From assembly GCF_003254545.1 (NCBI RefSeq), contig NZ_QJRH01000069.1, positions 124,001 to 188,000 on the forward strand: 64,000 nt of DNA, given 5' to 3'. Positions 24,135 to 33,066 of this stretch are shown one piece after another. The notes under the pieces are model-generated. The model was not told the origin of the DNA, searched no databases, and worked only from the letters and a program-made list of their open reading frames with translations. The translations under genes were made by a program, and so were the position numbers. Each line of letters starts with the position of its first letter. Within the stretch, counting starts at the first letter, position 1. Source of the stretch: Flavobacterium tistrianum (lineage in GTDB: Bacteria; Bacteroidota; Bacteroidia; Flavobacteriales; Flavobacteriaceae).

Positions 24135-26270
24135 TTAGCTTTTAATTTTTTCCAAATCTAATAAAAAACTAAATTCTTTTGCTAAGTCTTTTAAAGCCTC
24201 AAAACGTCCCGAAGCCCCGCCATGACCTGCATCCATGTTGGTATCTAAAAACAAAATTTTATTATTTGTTTTTAATTCCCTCAATTTCGCAACCCATTTA
24301 GCTGGCTCCCAGTATTGTACCTGCGAATCATGTAAGCCGGTAGATACATACATATTAGGATATTCCTGTGCTTTTACATTATCGTAAGGCGAATACGACA
24401 ACATATAATCGTAATATTTTTTATTGTTTGGGTTTCCCCATTCGTCATACTCTCCAGTTGTAAGCGGAATACTATCATCTAGCATCGTAGTAATTACGTC
24501 TACAAAAGGCACCTGAGCGATAACGCCATTATACAATTCAGGAGCTTCATTCACGATAACTCCCATCAAAAGTCCTCCGGCAGACCCTCCTTCAGCATAC
24601 AGATGTTCAGGAGAAGTGTACTTTTGGTCTATTACAAATTTAGAGCAATCGATGAAATCTGTAAAGGTATTTTTCTTTTTTAACAGTTTTCCGTCCTCAT
24701 ACCATTGTCTTCCTAAGTCTTCACCTCCTCTAATATGCGCAATTGCGTAAACAAATCCGCGGTCTAGAAGCGATAATCTTGTTGAAGAAAAATAAGTATC
24801 CATTGTAATTCCGTAAGAGCCATACGCATAAAGCAATAACGGATTTTTTCCATTTTTCTCTAATCCTTTTCGGTAAACCATAGAAATTGGCACCTTTACT
24901 CCATCTCTAGCAGTTGCCCAAACTCTCTCCTCTATATAATTCTCTTTATCAAACTTTCCTCCTAAAACCTGCTGTTCTTTTAAGATTTCTTTAGTTTTAG
25001 TCTTCATATTAAAATCAATTACAGAAGACGGAGTTGCTAATGATTGATAGCTATAACGCAAAATATCGGTATCAAAATCAACATTGGTTGTAGTGTACGC
25101 ATTATACGTTTCACTGCCAAAAGGAAGATAATAATCTGGTTCGCCATTCCAAGGCATGATTCTTATATGATTCAATCCGTTAGAGCGTTCTTCAACAACC
25201 AAATAGTTCTTAAAAATCTCGATATCTTCTAATAAAACATCTTCTCTATGTGGAATAAGATCTACCCAGTTTTTCTTTCCCGTTTTGGCTTCTGGCGTTT
25301 TCATTAATTTAAAATTAGTCGCCTTATCTTTATTAGTCAAAACATAAAAAGAATCTTCGTAATGAGAAATGCTATATTCTAATCCGCGAACACGTGGCTG
25401 GAAAACAGTAAATTCTCCATCTGGATTATTAGAATTCAAAATTCTATATTCTGTCGTCAAAGTGCTTCCAGAACCAATAACAATATACTTTCTTGATTTT
25501 TCTTTACTGATTGACACATTAAAAGTGTCATCTGTTTCATCATAAACTAAAGCATCTTTTTCAGATTTTGTGTTTAATTTATGTCTGAAAACTTTATCAG
25601 CTCTTAATGTCACCTGATCTTGTCTTACATAAAATATAGTATTATTATCATTTGCCCAAACAGAAGCTCCTGTAACATTTTCTATTTTATCAGCTAAGAT
25701 TTCGCCTGTTTCTAAGTTTTTTATTTGAATTGTATAGATTCTTCTTCCAACGATATCTACTCCAAAACTAGCAAATTTGTTATCTGGACTAATGCTTAAA
25801 CCTCCCAATTTGAAATAAGCATGCCCTTTTGCCATTTCGTTACAGTCAAAAAGAATTTCTTCATCTGCAGAAAGACTTCCCTTTTTTCGAGCGAAAATTG
25901 GATAATCTTGACCTGTTTCAAAACGGGTAATGTAAAAATATCCATTGTAGAAATAAGGAACCGAAGAATCGTCTTCTTTAATTCTGCCTTTCATTTCTTC
26001 AAATAGATTATCTTTCAAATTTTGAGTATGGGCAGTCATGCTTTCGTAATAAGCATTCTCTTGATTTAAATAATCTATTACTTCTGGATTTTCTCTGTCA
26101 TTAAGCCAGAAATAGTTGTCAACTCTAGATTCTTTATGTTTTTTTAATGTCTTTGGAATTATTTTAGCCTTTGGGGCCGATATATCATTTTGCATTGATT
26201 GAGCATTAATTTTTAAATATGAAGACGCAAAAATAGCACAAACCCAACAGAACAAAATTAATTTTTTCAT
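24135..26270 (-). CDS. S9 family oligopeptidase B-like peptidase, exported
   Basis: A 711-aa prolyl-oligopeptidase-family serine protease that cleaves short peptides, probably after basic residues. A signal peptide ([20 protein letters not shown]) directs it to the periplasm. An N-terminal β-propeller spans about residues 75-420. The α/β-hydrolase domain carries [29 protein letters not shown] and the nucleophile S563 in [11 protein letters not shown]. The catalytic His follows in [11 protein letters not shown] and an Asp in [17 protein letters not shown]. Length matches oligopeptidase B (about 700). Monocistronic; the cysteine synthase-like gene follows on the same strand. Confidence 0.9.
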   Translation of the reverse strand: MKKLILFCWVCAIFASSYLKINAQSMQNDISAPKAKIIPKTLKKHKESRVDNYFWLNDRENPEVIDYLNQENAYYESMTAHTQNLKDNLFEEMKGRIKEDDSSVPYFYNGYFYITRFETGQDYPIFARKKGSLSADEEILFDCNEMAKGHAYFKLGGLSISPDNKFASFGVDIVGRRIYTIQIKNLETGEILADKIENVTGASVWANDNNTIFYVRQDQVTLRADKVFRHKLNTKSEKDALVYDETDDTFNVSISKEKSRKYIVIGSGSTLTTEYRILNSNNPDGEFTVFQPRVRGLEYSISHYEDSFYVLTNKDKATNFKLMKTPEAKTGKKNWVDLIPHREDVLLEDIEIFKNYLVVEERSNGLNHIRIMPWNGEPDYYLPFGSETYNAYTTTNVDFDTDILRYSYQSLATPSSVIDFNMKTKTKEILKEQQVLGGKFDKENYIEERVWATARDGVKVPISMVYRKGLEKNGKNPLLLYAYGSYGITMDTYFSSTRLSLLDRGFVYAIAHIRGGEDLGRQWYEDGKLLKKKNTFTDFIDCSKFVIDQKYTSPEHLYAEGGSAGGLLMGVIVNEAPELYNGVIAQVPFVDVITTMLDDSIPLTTGEYDEWGNPNNKKYYDYMLSYSPYDNVKAQEYPNMYVSTGLHDSQVQYWEPAKWVAKLRELKTNNKILFLDTNMDAGHGGASGRFEALKDLAKEFSFLLDLEKIKS

Positions 26271-26303
26271 AAAATATTCTATTGAATTAACACAGCAATA
26301 TAC

Positions 26304-26311
26304 TAATTTTG
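26304..26311 (+). promoter_or_regulatory. -7 element TAATTTTG before ybaB
   Basis: Perfect TAnnTTTG, 28 bases before the start codon at 26340. Confidence 0.55.
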
Positions 26312-26339
26312 TCTGAAATAATTTAAAAAATCAACAAAA

Positions 26340-26660
26340 ATGGATTTAATGGGAATGATGGGTAAACTTAAAGAAACCCAACAAAAAATTGAAGATACAA
26401 AAAAGCGTTTAGATACTGTTTTGATTGATGAACAAAGCGCTGACGGATTATTAAAAGTTACTATTACAGCAAGCAGAAAAATAAAATCTCTTTCTATTGA
26501 CGATTCTCTTTTAGAAGATAAGGAGCAACTAGAAGATTACTTAATTGTAACGCTAAATAAAGCTATAGAAAAAGCAACAAGTGTAAACGAAAGAGAATTA
26601 GATGCTGTTGCAAGAATGGACATGCCTTCTATTCCTGGAATGGATAATTTGTTTAAATAA
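26340..26660 (+). CDS. YbaB/EbfC-family nucleoid-associated protein
   Basis: A 106-aa DNA-binding protein. It begins [20 protein letters not shown] with a helical dimerisation region, continues with the central strands ([20 protein letters not shown]) and ends in a Met/Pro-rich tail ([13 protein letters not shown]). Size and order are typical of the family. In many bacteria ybaB sits with dnaX and recR; here it is alone. It is convergent with the threonine aldolase gene, with a strong bidirectional hairpin between. Confidence 0.93.
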   Translation: MDLMGMMGKLKETQQKIEDTKKRLDTVLIDEQSADGLLKVTITASRKIKSLSIDDSLLEDKEQLEDYLIVTLNKAIEKATSVNERELDAVARMDMPSIPGMDNLFK

Positions 26661-26666
26661 AATAGA

Positions 26667-26793
26667 AACAAAGGTTCAGAGTGACAAAGGTTCAAAGGTT
26701 TTCTTTCTTTGCCACAAAAAAAGAGGATGTTTTAACATCCTCTTTTTTTTAACCTTTGTTCCTCTGAACCTTTGCAGCTTTGAACCTTTCTTT
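26667..26793 (+). repeat. AAAGGTTC / GAACCTTTG repeat around a terminator
   Basis: Direct copies (CAAAGGTTCAGAGTGACAAA…) on the left and inverted copies on the right (AACCTTTGTTCCTCTGAACC…) flank the hairpin at 26716-26749. The overall structure is a long imperfect inverted repeat. Confidence 0.75.
26716..26750. terminator. Bidirectional terminator between ybaB and threonine aldolase
   Basis: A 16-bp perfect stem AAAAAAAGAGGATGTT / AACATCCTCTTTTTTT with a two-base loop; A and T tails serve both strands. Confidence 0.92.
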
Positions 26794-27812
26794 CAAAACT
26801 TCAAAAGCGTTTCTAAAACATATGTATGCATTACTTCCTTATAGTCTAAATGTGTTACGATTCTAAGTTTGTTGTGTCCAAGCGAACTTATTAATATATT
26901 TTTCTGTTTTAATTTCTCAATTAATAATTGATCGCTGTAGCCTTCTGCAAGCGAAAAAATCAAGATATTAGTTTCTACAGGTTCAATTGACGCAATCCAA
27001 GGTTTTGTGCTTAAGATTTTGGCAATTTCTTTTGCTCTGCGGTGGTCTTCAGCCAATCTTTCAATATTATGAGCCAAAGCATATAATCCTGCCGCAGCCA
27101 AATAACCAACTTGACGCATCCCCCCACCCAATATCTTTCTGATTCTCAACGCTCTGTGAATATCAGCTTTACTTCCAAGCAATACAGAACCAATTGGAGC
27201 ACCTAATCCTTTTGATAAACAAACTGAAATAGTATCGAAAATAGCTCCGAACTCTCTAGGATTTTGTCTTTTAGCCACTAATGCATTCCAAATCCTTGCT
27301 CCATCTAAATGAAACTTCAAATTATGAGCATCGCAAACCTTTTTTATTTCTCTTAAATCTTCCAATTCGTAACACGCGCCGCCGCCTTTATTGGTTGTAT
27401 TTTCAACACAAACCAAACTCGTTAACGGACTATGATAAAACTCTGGATCGTTTATTGCTGCTTTAACTTGCGCAGCTGTTATCATACCTCGATTTCCATC
27501 CAAAAGACAGCACGAAACACCGCTGTTAAAAGAAACTCCTCCTCCTTCATAATGGTAAACGTGAGCGTATTTGTCAGCTATTAGCTGTTCGCCAGGCTGC
27601 GTATGCAGTTTTATTGCAGTCTGGTTTGCCATAGTTCCAGACGGAAAGAAAAGTCCAGCTTCCATACCAAAAAACTCTGCTGTTCTATTTTCCAATTCAA
27701 TCACCGTTGGGTCCTGTTTGTATACGTCATCGCCAACGTGGGCGTTAAACATATACTGCAGCATTTCATAAGTAGGCTTTGTTATGGTATCGCTGATTAA
27801 ATTTATTTCCAT
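26793..27812 (-). CDS. ltaA: Low-specificity L-threonine aldolase
   Basis: PLP enzyme that splits L-threonine (or allo-threonine) to glycine and acetaldehyde. It is 339 aa, the family length. Signatures: NLISDTITKPTYEM at the N-terminus, VGDDVYKQDPTVIELENR, FFPSGTMANQTAI, HLDGARIWNA with the cofactor-binding Asp, and the PLP lysine in SVCLSKGLGAPIG. The minus-strand promoter element TAATTTTG (27843-27850) stands about 30 bases before the start. It links the threonine pool to glycine, but is not part of the thr operon. Confidence 0.94.
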   Translation of the reverse strand: MEINLISDTITKPTYEMLQYMFNAHVGDDVYKQDPTVIELENRTAEFFGMEAGLFFPSGTMANQTAIKLHTQPGEQLIADKYAHVYHYEGGGVSFNSGVSCCLLDGNRGMITAAQVKAAINDPEFYHSPLTSLVCVENTTNKGGGACYELEDLREIKKVCDAHNLKFHLDGARIWNALVAKRQNPREFGAIFDTISVCLSKGLGAPIGSVLLGSKADIHRALRIRKILGGGMRQVGYLAAAGLYALAHNIERLAEDHRRAKEIAKILSTKPWIASIEPVETNILIFSLAEGYSDQLLIEKLKQKNILISSLGHNKLRIVTHLDYKEVMHTYVLETLLKF

Positions 27813-27964
27813 ATTCTAAAAACTATATCTTATTTTTGTATGCAAAATTACGTATTACTTATAGTTATTCTCAGCAAGTTTTGGTAAAATTTAACTCGCT
27901 GGTTTCTCTAGACCAAATTAACGTAATAATTCTAAAAAACATATAAAAACCTATTAATTAATTT

Positions 27965-29063
27965 ATGACAACAGCCGAACAAGTAAAAGGTATTGTGGAG
28001 CGCCTTGGTGCGTTGAGGAGGTATCTTTGACGTTGATGCCAAGCTAATCGAAATTGCAAACGAAGAAGAAAAAACTTTTGCCCCTGACTTTTGGAACAAT
28101 CCAAAAGAAGCAGAAAACATTGTAAAAAATCTTCGAAACAAGAAAAAATGGATTGAAGATTATGATAAAGCAGTCTCTCTTACAGAAGAGTTACAGCTTG
28201 CTTATGATTTTTATAAAGAAGGCGAACTTTCTGTAGATGAATTAGATGAACAATACAATGCCGCGCAAGCACATATTGAAAACATCGAATTCAAAAACAT
28301 GCTTTCTGACGAAGGCGACAGTCTAAGCGCCGTAGTTCAAATTACAGCCGGTGCTGGAGGAACTGAAAGCTGTGACTGGGCAGGAATGCTGATGCGTATG
28401 TACATGATGTGGGGAGAAAGTTATGGTTACAAAATCAAAGAACTTAACTTTCAAGAAGGCGATGTTGCCGGAATTAAAACCGTAACTTTAGAATTCGAAG
28501 GAGATTATTCTTTTGGATATCTAAAAGGAGAAAATGGAGTTCACCGTTTGGTACGTATTTCGCCTTTTGACAGTAATGCTAAACGTCATACTTCTTTCGT
28601 ATCAGTTTACGTTTATCCATTGGTTGATGACAGTATCGAAATCGACATTAACCCTGCCGATATCGAAATTACCACTTCTCGTTCGAGTGGTGCTGGAGGA
28701 CAAAACGTAAATAAGGTTGAAACTAAAGTTCAATTGGTTCACAAGCCTACTGGAATTCAGATTCAATGTTCTGAAACTCGTTCTCAACAAGATAACAGAC
28801 AGCGTGCTATGCAGATGCTTCGTTCTCAATTGTACGAAATCGAATTGAAGAAACAGCAAGCGCAACGTGCTGATATTGAAGCTGGAAAAATGAAAATCGA
28901 ATGGGGTTCGCAGATTCGTAATTACGTGATGCAACCTTATAAATTAGTCAAAGACGTTCGCACAGGTTACGAAACCAGCGATGTTGACGGTGTAATGAAC
29001 GGAAATATCGATCCTTTCCTTAAAGCCTATCTGATGATGATGGGACAGAAAGAAGAAGAATAG
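27965..29063 (+). CDS. prfB: Peptide chain release factor 2, programmed +1 frameshift
   Basis: Recognises UGA and UAA stop codons and releases the peptide. The first 21 codons run from ATG 27965 to CTT, then an in-frame TGA at 28028-28030. The site AGGAGGTATCTTTGAC is the classical RF2 shift signal: an internal Shine-Dalgarno sequence, CUU slip codon, UGA and a following C. After a +1 shift the frame continues to 29063, giving 365 aa in total. SPF (199-201) is the stop-codon-reading motif and GGQ (244-246) the catalytic motif. The gene is therefore intact; RF2 level controls its own synthesis. It precedes msrB. Confidence 0.97.
28013..28031 (+). promoter_or_regulatory. RF2 autoregulatory frameshift site
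   Basis: TTG AGG AGG TAT CTT TGA C: the SD-like AGGAGG sits three bases before CUU-UGA, the spacing that drives +1 slippage. Confidence 0.95.
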
Positions 29064-29123
29064 AAATCAGTCACAGTAAACCTGAAACTTGAAACCTGAA
29101 ACATTCACTAAAAAGAAAAAGTT

Positions 29124-29570
29124 ATGATAAAATGGGCAGATGTAATTCATTTTACAAATAAAGGGAATCCAACTCCAGACAAAAGAGTGGAGAAAACGGA
29201 GGAAGAATGGAAACAGCTTTTAACTCCAGAAGAATTTCAGGTAACTCGTTTAAAAGGAACTGAAAGATCTTTTAGCTCAGAAATGTGCAGTTTATTCGAG
29301 CCAGGAATTTATGAATGCAAATGCTGTGGCACTTTATTGTTTGATGCAAGCGAGAAGTTTGAATCTGGAACAGGATGGCCGTCTTTTACTCAACCTGTAA
29401 AAGAAAATGCAGTTGGATATCATGCCGACAGATCGCACGGAATGATTCGTGTTGAGGTAACTTGTAATGTTTGTGACTCGCATTTAGGACATATTTTCCC
29501 CGATGGTCCACCACCAAGTGGATTGCGTTACTGCATTAATGCACTTTCTTTGAATAAAGTAAAAGAATAG
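29124..29570 (+). CDS. msrB: Peptide-methionine (R)-S-oxide reductase
   Basis: Reduces methionine-R-sulfoxide in proteins. The 148-aa enzyme has the zinc site as two CxxC pairs (YECKCCGTLLF and VTCNVCDSHLGH), the FESGTGWPSF signature and the catalytic Cys in GLRYCINALSL. No signal peptide, so cytoplasmic. It lies 60 bases after prfB and is closed by a terminator, so it may be read from the prfB transcript. The MsrA partner is not adjacent. Confidence 0.96.
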   Translation: MIKWADVIHFTNKGNPTPDKRVEKTEEEWKQLLTPEEFQVTRLKGTERSFSSEMCSLFEPGIYECKCCGTLLFDASEKFESGTGWPSFTQPVKENAVGYHADRSHGMIRVEVTCNVCDSHLGHIFPDGPPPSGLRYCINALSLNKVKE

Positions 29571-29590
29571 TTTCTATTTTCTAATATTAA

Positions 29591-29627
29591 AAAATCGGCT
29601 CGTTTGTTTGCAAAATGAGCCGATTTT
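29591..29627 (+). terminator. Terminator after msrB
   Basis: Stem AAAATCGGCTC (29591-29601) / GAGCCGATTTT (29617-29627), T-run after. Confidence 0.88.
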
Positions 29628-29746
29628 TATTTTTAACTCTCTATTTTTTTTCAAAATTTTAAAATTGAGAACTAATCTCACATTCGTTTTATTTCAATTG
29701 ATTTTGTAAATTAGCCAACACTATTTTATCAAATCAATACTATATC

Positions 29747-31375
29747 ATGGATTTAAACTTCAATAAAAACGAAGATCACAATAAATTACTTCTTTCTGAA
29801 TTAAAACAAAAATTTGCCAAAGTGAAATTAGGCGGAGGCGAAAAAAGAATCGAAAAACTACATGCTGAAGGCAAAATGACCGCTCGCGAAAGAATTGCTT
29901 ATTTATTGGATGAAAATTCTAAAAGTATTGAAATTGGAGGTTTTGCTGGCGAAGGAATGTATCCAGAACACGGCGGATGTCCTTCGGGAGGTGTTGTGGT
30001 AAAAATTGGCTACATCAGAGGAAAGCAATGTATAGTGGTTGCCAATGATGCTACAGTAAAAGCTGGAGCCTGGTTTCCGATAACGGGAAAGAAAAACCTT
30101 CGCGCACAGGAAATAGCAATGGAAAACCGACTCCCAATTATTTATCTTGTAGATAGCGCAGGAGTTTATTTGCCAATGCAGGATGAAATTTTCCCTGACA
30201 AAGAACATTTCGGACGTATCTTTAGAAACAATGCTCAAATGAGCAGCATGGGAATTACTCAAATTGCTGCTGTTATGGGAAGCTGTGTTGCTGGAGGCGC
30301 TTATCTTCCAATTATGAGCGATGAAGCTCTAATTGTAGACAAAACAGGGAGTATTTTCCTTGCAGGAAGTTATTTAGTAAAAGCCGCAATTGGCGAAACA
30401 ATCGACAACGAAACTCTTGGCGGAGCAACAACTCACTGTGAAATTTCAGGTGTTACCGATTATAAAGCTAAAGACGACAAAGACGCTTTAGATAAAATCA
30501 AAAATATTGTAGATAAAATTGGTGACTTTGAAAAAGCTGGTTACAGCAGAATCAAAGCCGAAAAACCAGCTCTAGATCCAAATGAGATTTACGGAATTCT
30601 TCCAAAAGCCAGAACCGAGCAATATGATATGTTGGAAATTATCAAACGTTTGGTAGATAATTCTGAATTTGAAGCTTACAAAGAAGGCTATGGACAATCT
30701 CTAATAACAGGTTATGCCAGAATTGATGGTTGGGCTGTTGGAATTGTTGCCAATCAAAGAAAAGTGGTAAAAACCAAAAAAGGTGAAATGCAGTTTGGAG
30801 GCGTTATTTATTCTGATAGCGCTGACAAGGCAACTCGTTTTATTGCCAATTGCAATCAGAAAAAGATTCCGTTGGTATTTTTACAAGACGTAACAGGTTT
30901 TATGGTAGGTTCAAAATCAGAACACGGCGGAATTATTAAAGATGGTGCCAAAATGGTAAATGCCGTAAGTAATTCTGTTGTTCCTAAATTTACTGTAATT
31001 GTCGGGAATTCGTATGGTGCAGGAAATTACGCCATGTGCGGAAAAGCATACGATCCTAGATTAATATTTGCTTGGCCAAGTGCCGAACTTGCTGTTATGG
31101 GCGGAACTCAAGCAGCAAAAGTTTTAGCGCAAATTGAAGCTTCTTCGCTTAAAGCGAAAGGAGAAACTGTTGATGAAGCAAAAGAAACCGAATTATTCGA
31201 TAAAATAAAAGCACGTTATGATGAGCAGACATCACCTTACTATGCTGCTTCAAGACTTTGGACGGATGCAATCATTGACCCGCTTGAGACGCGTAATTGG
31301 ATTTCAATAGGAATTGAGGCTGCAAACCACGCTCCTATTCAAAAACCATTCAATTTAGGAGTCATTCAGGTTTAA
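29747..31375 (+). CDS. Acyl-CoA carboxylase β (carboxyltransferase) subunit
   Basis: Carboxyltransferase subunit of a biotin-dependent acyl-CoA carboxylase, 542 aa. Both crotonase-like halves are visible: KMTARERIAYLLDENSKSIE, AGEGMYPEHGGCPSGG, the acyl-CoA pocket VMGSCVAGGAYLPIMSDEAL, GSIFLAGSYLVKAAIGET, and the biotin-side motifs FLQDVTGFMVGSKSEHGGI and VGNSYGAGNYAMCG. The wording LPMQDEIFPDKEHFGRIF favours methylcrotonyl-CoA over propionyl-CoA specificity, but this is not certain. No biotin carboxylase/carrier subunit is encoded nearby, so the partner lies elsewhere. Confidence 0.92.
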   Translation: MDLNFNKNEDHNKLLLSELKQKFAKVKLGGGEKRIEKLHAEGKMTARERIAYLLDENSKSIEIGGFAGEGMYPEHGGCPSGGVVVKIGYIRGKQCIVVANDATVKAGAWFPITGKKNLRAQEIAMENRLPIIYLVDSAGVYLPMQDEIFPDKEHFGRIFRNNAQMSSMGITQIAAVMGSCVAGGAYLPIMSDEALIVDKTGSIFLAGSYLVKAAIGETIDNETLGGATTHCEISGVTDYKAKDDKDALDKIKNIVDKIGDFEKAGYSRIKAEKPALDPNEIYGILPKARTEQYDMLEIIKRLVDNSEFEAYKEGYGQSLITGYARIDGWAVGIVANQRKVVKTKKGEMQFGGVIYSDSADKATRFIANCNQKKIPLVFLQDVTGFMVGSKSEHGGIIKDGAKMVNAVSNSVVPKFTVIVGNSYGAGNYAMCGKAYDPRLIFAWPSAELAVMGGTQAAKVLAQIEASSLKAKGETVDEAKETELFDKIKARYDEQTSPYYAASRLWTDAIIDPLETRNWISIGIEAANHAPIQKPFNLGVIQV

Positions 31376-31497
31376 TGATTTAAGAATTGGCAGCAATACG
31401 TTAAATAAAAAGCAAAAAACTTATTTTTCATTTATTAAAAATACATATATCACTAAAAATTAGTAACTTAGTATGTAATTTTTAATCACACAACATC

Positions 31498-31920
31498 ATG
31501 GAAAATGTAAAAAGTTTGAATAAATGGGCAAATTCGCACACTTATTTACCAGTTGATTTAGTACGTATTGTTTTGGGTGGATTTTTATTTATGAAAGGTG
31601 TCTCTTTCGTCACCAATGTTCAATACCTGCATGATTTGATTTCCCCTATCGATAAGTATGGCGGAGGCATGTTTATGCTGCATTACATTGCTCCTGCCCA
31701 CATGATTGGTGGTATAATGATTATTTTTGGGCTTTTGACCAGATGGGCAATCGCTGCTCAATTACCCATTTTATTTGGTGCAGTTCTTGTCAACTCTATG
31801 GGAAGAATGCATTCTGAAAGTTTAGTTTTAGCAATAGTCGTTTTATTAGTCTGCTTATTCTTTCTATTTTATGGAAGTGGCAAACATTCCGCAGATTATT
31901 ATTTTAAAATGCAACAATAA
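31498..31920 (+). CDS. DoxX-family membrane protein
   Basis: A 140-aa inner-membrane protein with four predicted helices: LVRIVLGGFLFMKGVSFV, IAPAHMIGGIMIIFGLLT, WAIAAQLPILFGAVLVNS and LVLAIVVLLVCLFFLFYG. DoxX-like proteins are small four-helix proteins; some act with oxidoreductases in redox or sulfur metabolism. No partner gene is visible. Single gene with a strong terminator directly behind. Confidence 0.88.
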   Translation: MENVKSLNKWANSHTYLPVDLVRIVLGGFLFMKGVSFVTNVQYLHDLISPIDKYGGGMFMLHYIAPAHMIGGIMIIFGLLTRWAIAAQLPILFGAVLVNSMGRMHSESLVLAIVVLLVCLFFLFYGSGKHSADYYFKMQQ

Positions 31921-31926
31921 CCTCAT

Positions 31927-31957
31927 AAGTCCTCAGTTACGCTGAGGACTTTTTTTT
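31927..31957 (+). terminator. Terminator after the DoxX gene
   Basis: Stem AAGTCCTCAG (31927-31936) / CTGAGGACTT (31942-31951), then T to 31957. Confidence 0.92.
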
Positions 31958-32017
31958 GAGTGTTAATTAATTCTATAAAATTTCTTTAATTGCGTTTTAT
32001 GACTTAAATTCGCCGAC

Positions 32018-32365
32018 ATGAATTGGATTCGTAAAACCGTTATTCTTATTACACTTATACTTGCAGGGCTGTTTGCTTATCAGGCAGACCAAGCTTCTAT
32101 ACACGTAATTGAAACGGAAAAATCCGACACCAACTTCTGTAAAGACATTCCTGATTCGTCTGCATTTATACAACCACAGGGAAGTTATCAGTTTGCAGCA
32201 AACATCAAAACAAATCCTACCGGAATAATTAAATGTTTTGACAACCTTTTACCGCTTGTTCCACAGCATCAAACCGTTGCACACACTACAGCATATACTA
32301 AACTATTTACTACTCAAAGTAAAAAGGTTTCAGTCATACTCTATGCTTTCCATTTTTTCTGGTAA
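32018..32365 (+). CDS. Unknown small protein with N-terminal membrane anchor
   Basis: A 115-aa protein. An N-terminal hydrophobic segment (TVILITLILAGLFAYQA) could be an uncleaved anchor or a signal peptide. Two cysteines follow (NFCKDIP; IIKCFDN), possibly a disulfide in the periplasm. The C-terminus is hydrophobic (VSVILYAFHFFW). No family recognised. It stands alone between the DoxX and 32471 genes. Confidence 0.5.
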   Translation: MNWIRKTVILITLILAGLFAYQADQASIHVIETEKSDTNFCKDIPDSSAFIQPQGSYQFAANIKTNPTGIIKCFDNLLPLVPQHQTVAHTTAYTKLFTTQSKKVSVILYAFHFFW

Positions 32366-32470
32366 ATAAATACTTGATTTTTTAGAAGAATTATCTCTTC
32401 AGCACTTACTTAGCCGTTTTCAAACTGAAAACTGTTTTGCATATCATTTATTTATTACATTAAAAACATC

Positions 32471-32947
32471 ATGGAAACTACTACCACAATAATGGGTATT
32501 GTGATTTTAATTATTGTTGCTATCCCAATCTATTTTTCTGCGCGTTCATCAGCAGCTAGCAAATCAAGAATTTTAAACATCAAAAAAAGATTCAATCCAA
32601 ATCATCCAGAAGATTTTGATTTAACAGAATCAATCAACAATAAAACTTTGACAATTGATCAGAAAAACAATAAGTTTATTTTGATGAATTTCAATCCAAA
32701 TCAGCAAGAATCAATATATGTCGATTTAAATACAATTGCTTCATGCAAATTAATTCCAACAACAGATTCTGGTTCTGATACTATTGTTAAAATTGACTTT
32801 GATTTTCAAGAAAAAGAAACTGGTAAAAAAATAATAATTCCATTCTATGATTTTGACGATGACCGCATCAAACAGATTAGCGTCTATCAAGATCATCAGT
32901 TTGCGAAAAAATGGCTTAAAATCATCCAAGATTCTATATCACGTTAG
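32471..32947 (+). CDS. Unknown membrane-anchored protein
   Basis: A 158-aa protein with one N-terminal helix (IMGIVILIIVAIPIYFSA), a short basic linker (SKSRILNIKKRFNPNHPEDF) and a cytoplasmic β-rich domain of about 120 residues (KNNKFILMNFNPNQQESIYV; KIIIPFYDFDDDRIKQISV). No family recognised; the domain resembles a small PH-like β-sheet, but this is only an impression. Monocistronic with its own terminator. Confidence 0.6.
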   Translation: METTTTIMGIVILIIVAIPIYFSARSSAASKSRILNIKKRFNPNHPEDFDLTESINNKTLTIDQKNNKFILMNFNPNQQESIYVDLNTIASCKLIPTTDSGSDTIVKIDFDFQEKETGKKIIIPFYDFDDDRIKQISVYQDHQFAKKWLKIIQDSISR

Positions 32948-32960
32948 TTATTTAATTCAG

Positions 32961-32992
32961 AAAAGAGGTTCTATTATAGGCCTCTTTTTTTT
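32961..32992 (+). terminator. Terminator after the 32471 gene
   Basis: Stem AAAAGAGGTT / GGCCTCTTTT (two G-T pairs), T-run to 32992. Confidence 0.82.
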
Positions 32993-33001
32993 GCTCCTTA
33001 C

Positions 33002-33015
33002 ATGATATTTGTCAT
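33002..33015 (+). promoter_or_regulatory. FNR-type box upstream of hemN
   Basis: ATGATATTTGTCAT: half-sites ATGAT and GTCAT spaced by four, as in FNR boxes. Its centre lies 33 bases upstream of the centre of the -7 element at 33038-33045, the position of a class II activator. Confidence 0.75.
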
Positions 33016-33037
33016 TTTATGTCTTGGCTTGAAGTTT

Positions 33038-33045
33038 TAATTTTG
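33038..33045 (+). promoter_or_regulatory. -7 element TAATTTTG of hemN
   Basis: Perfect TAnnTTTG, 21 bases before the start codon. The same octamer recurs in the ccoS promoter. Confidence 0.75.
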
Positions 33046-33066
33046 ATGTAAACTAAATCCGTCATT

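Noticed and set aside
28299..29063. A shorter prfB starting at an internal ATG, or a broken prfB
   Set aside because: The upstream sequence contains the complete RF2 frameshift signal and the in-frame N-terminal domain, so the gene is intact.
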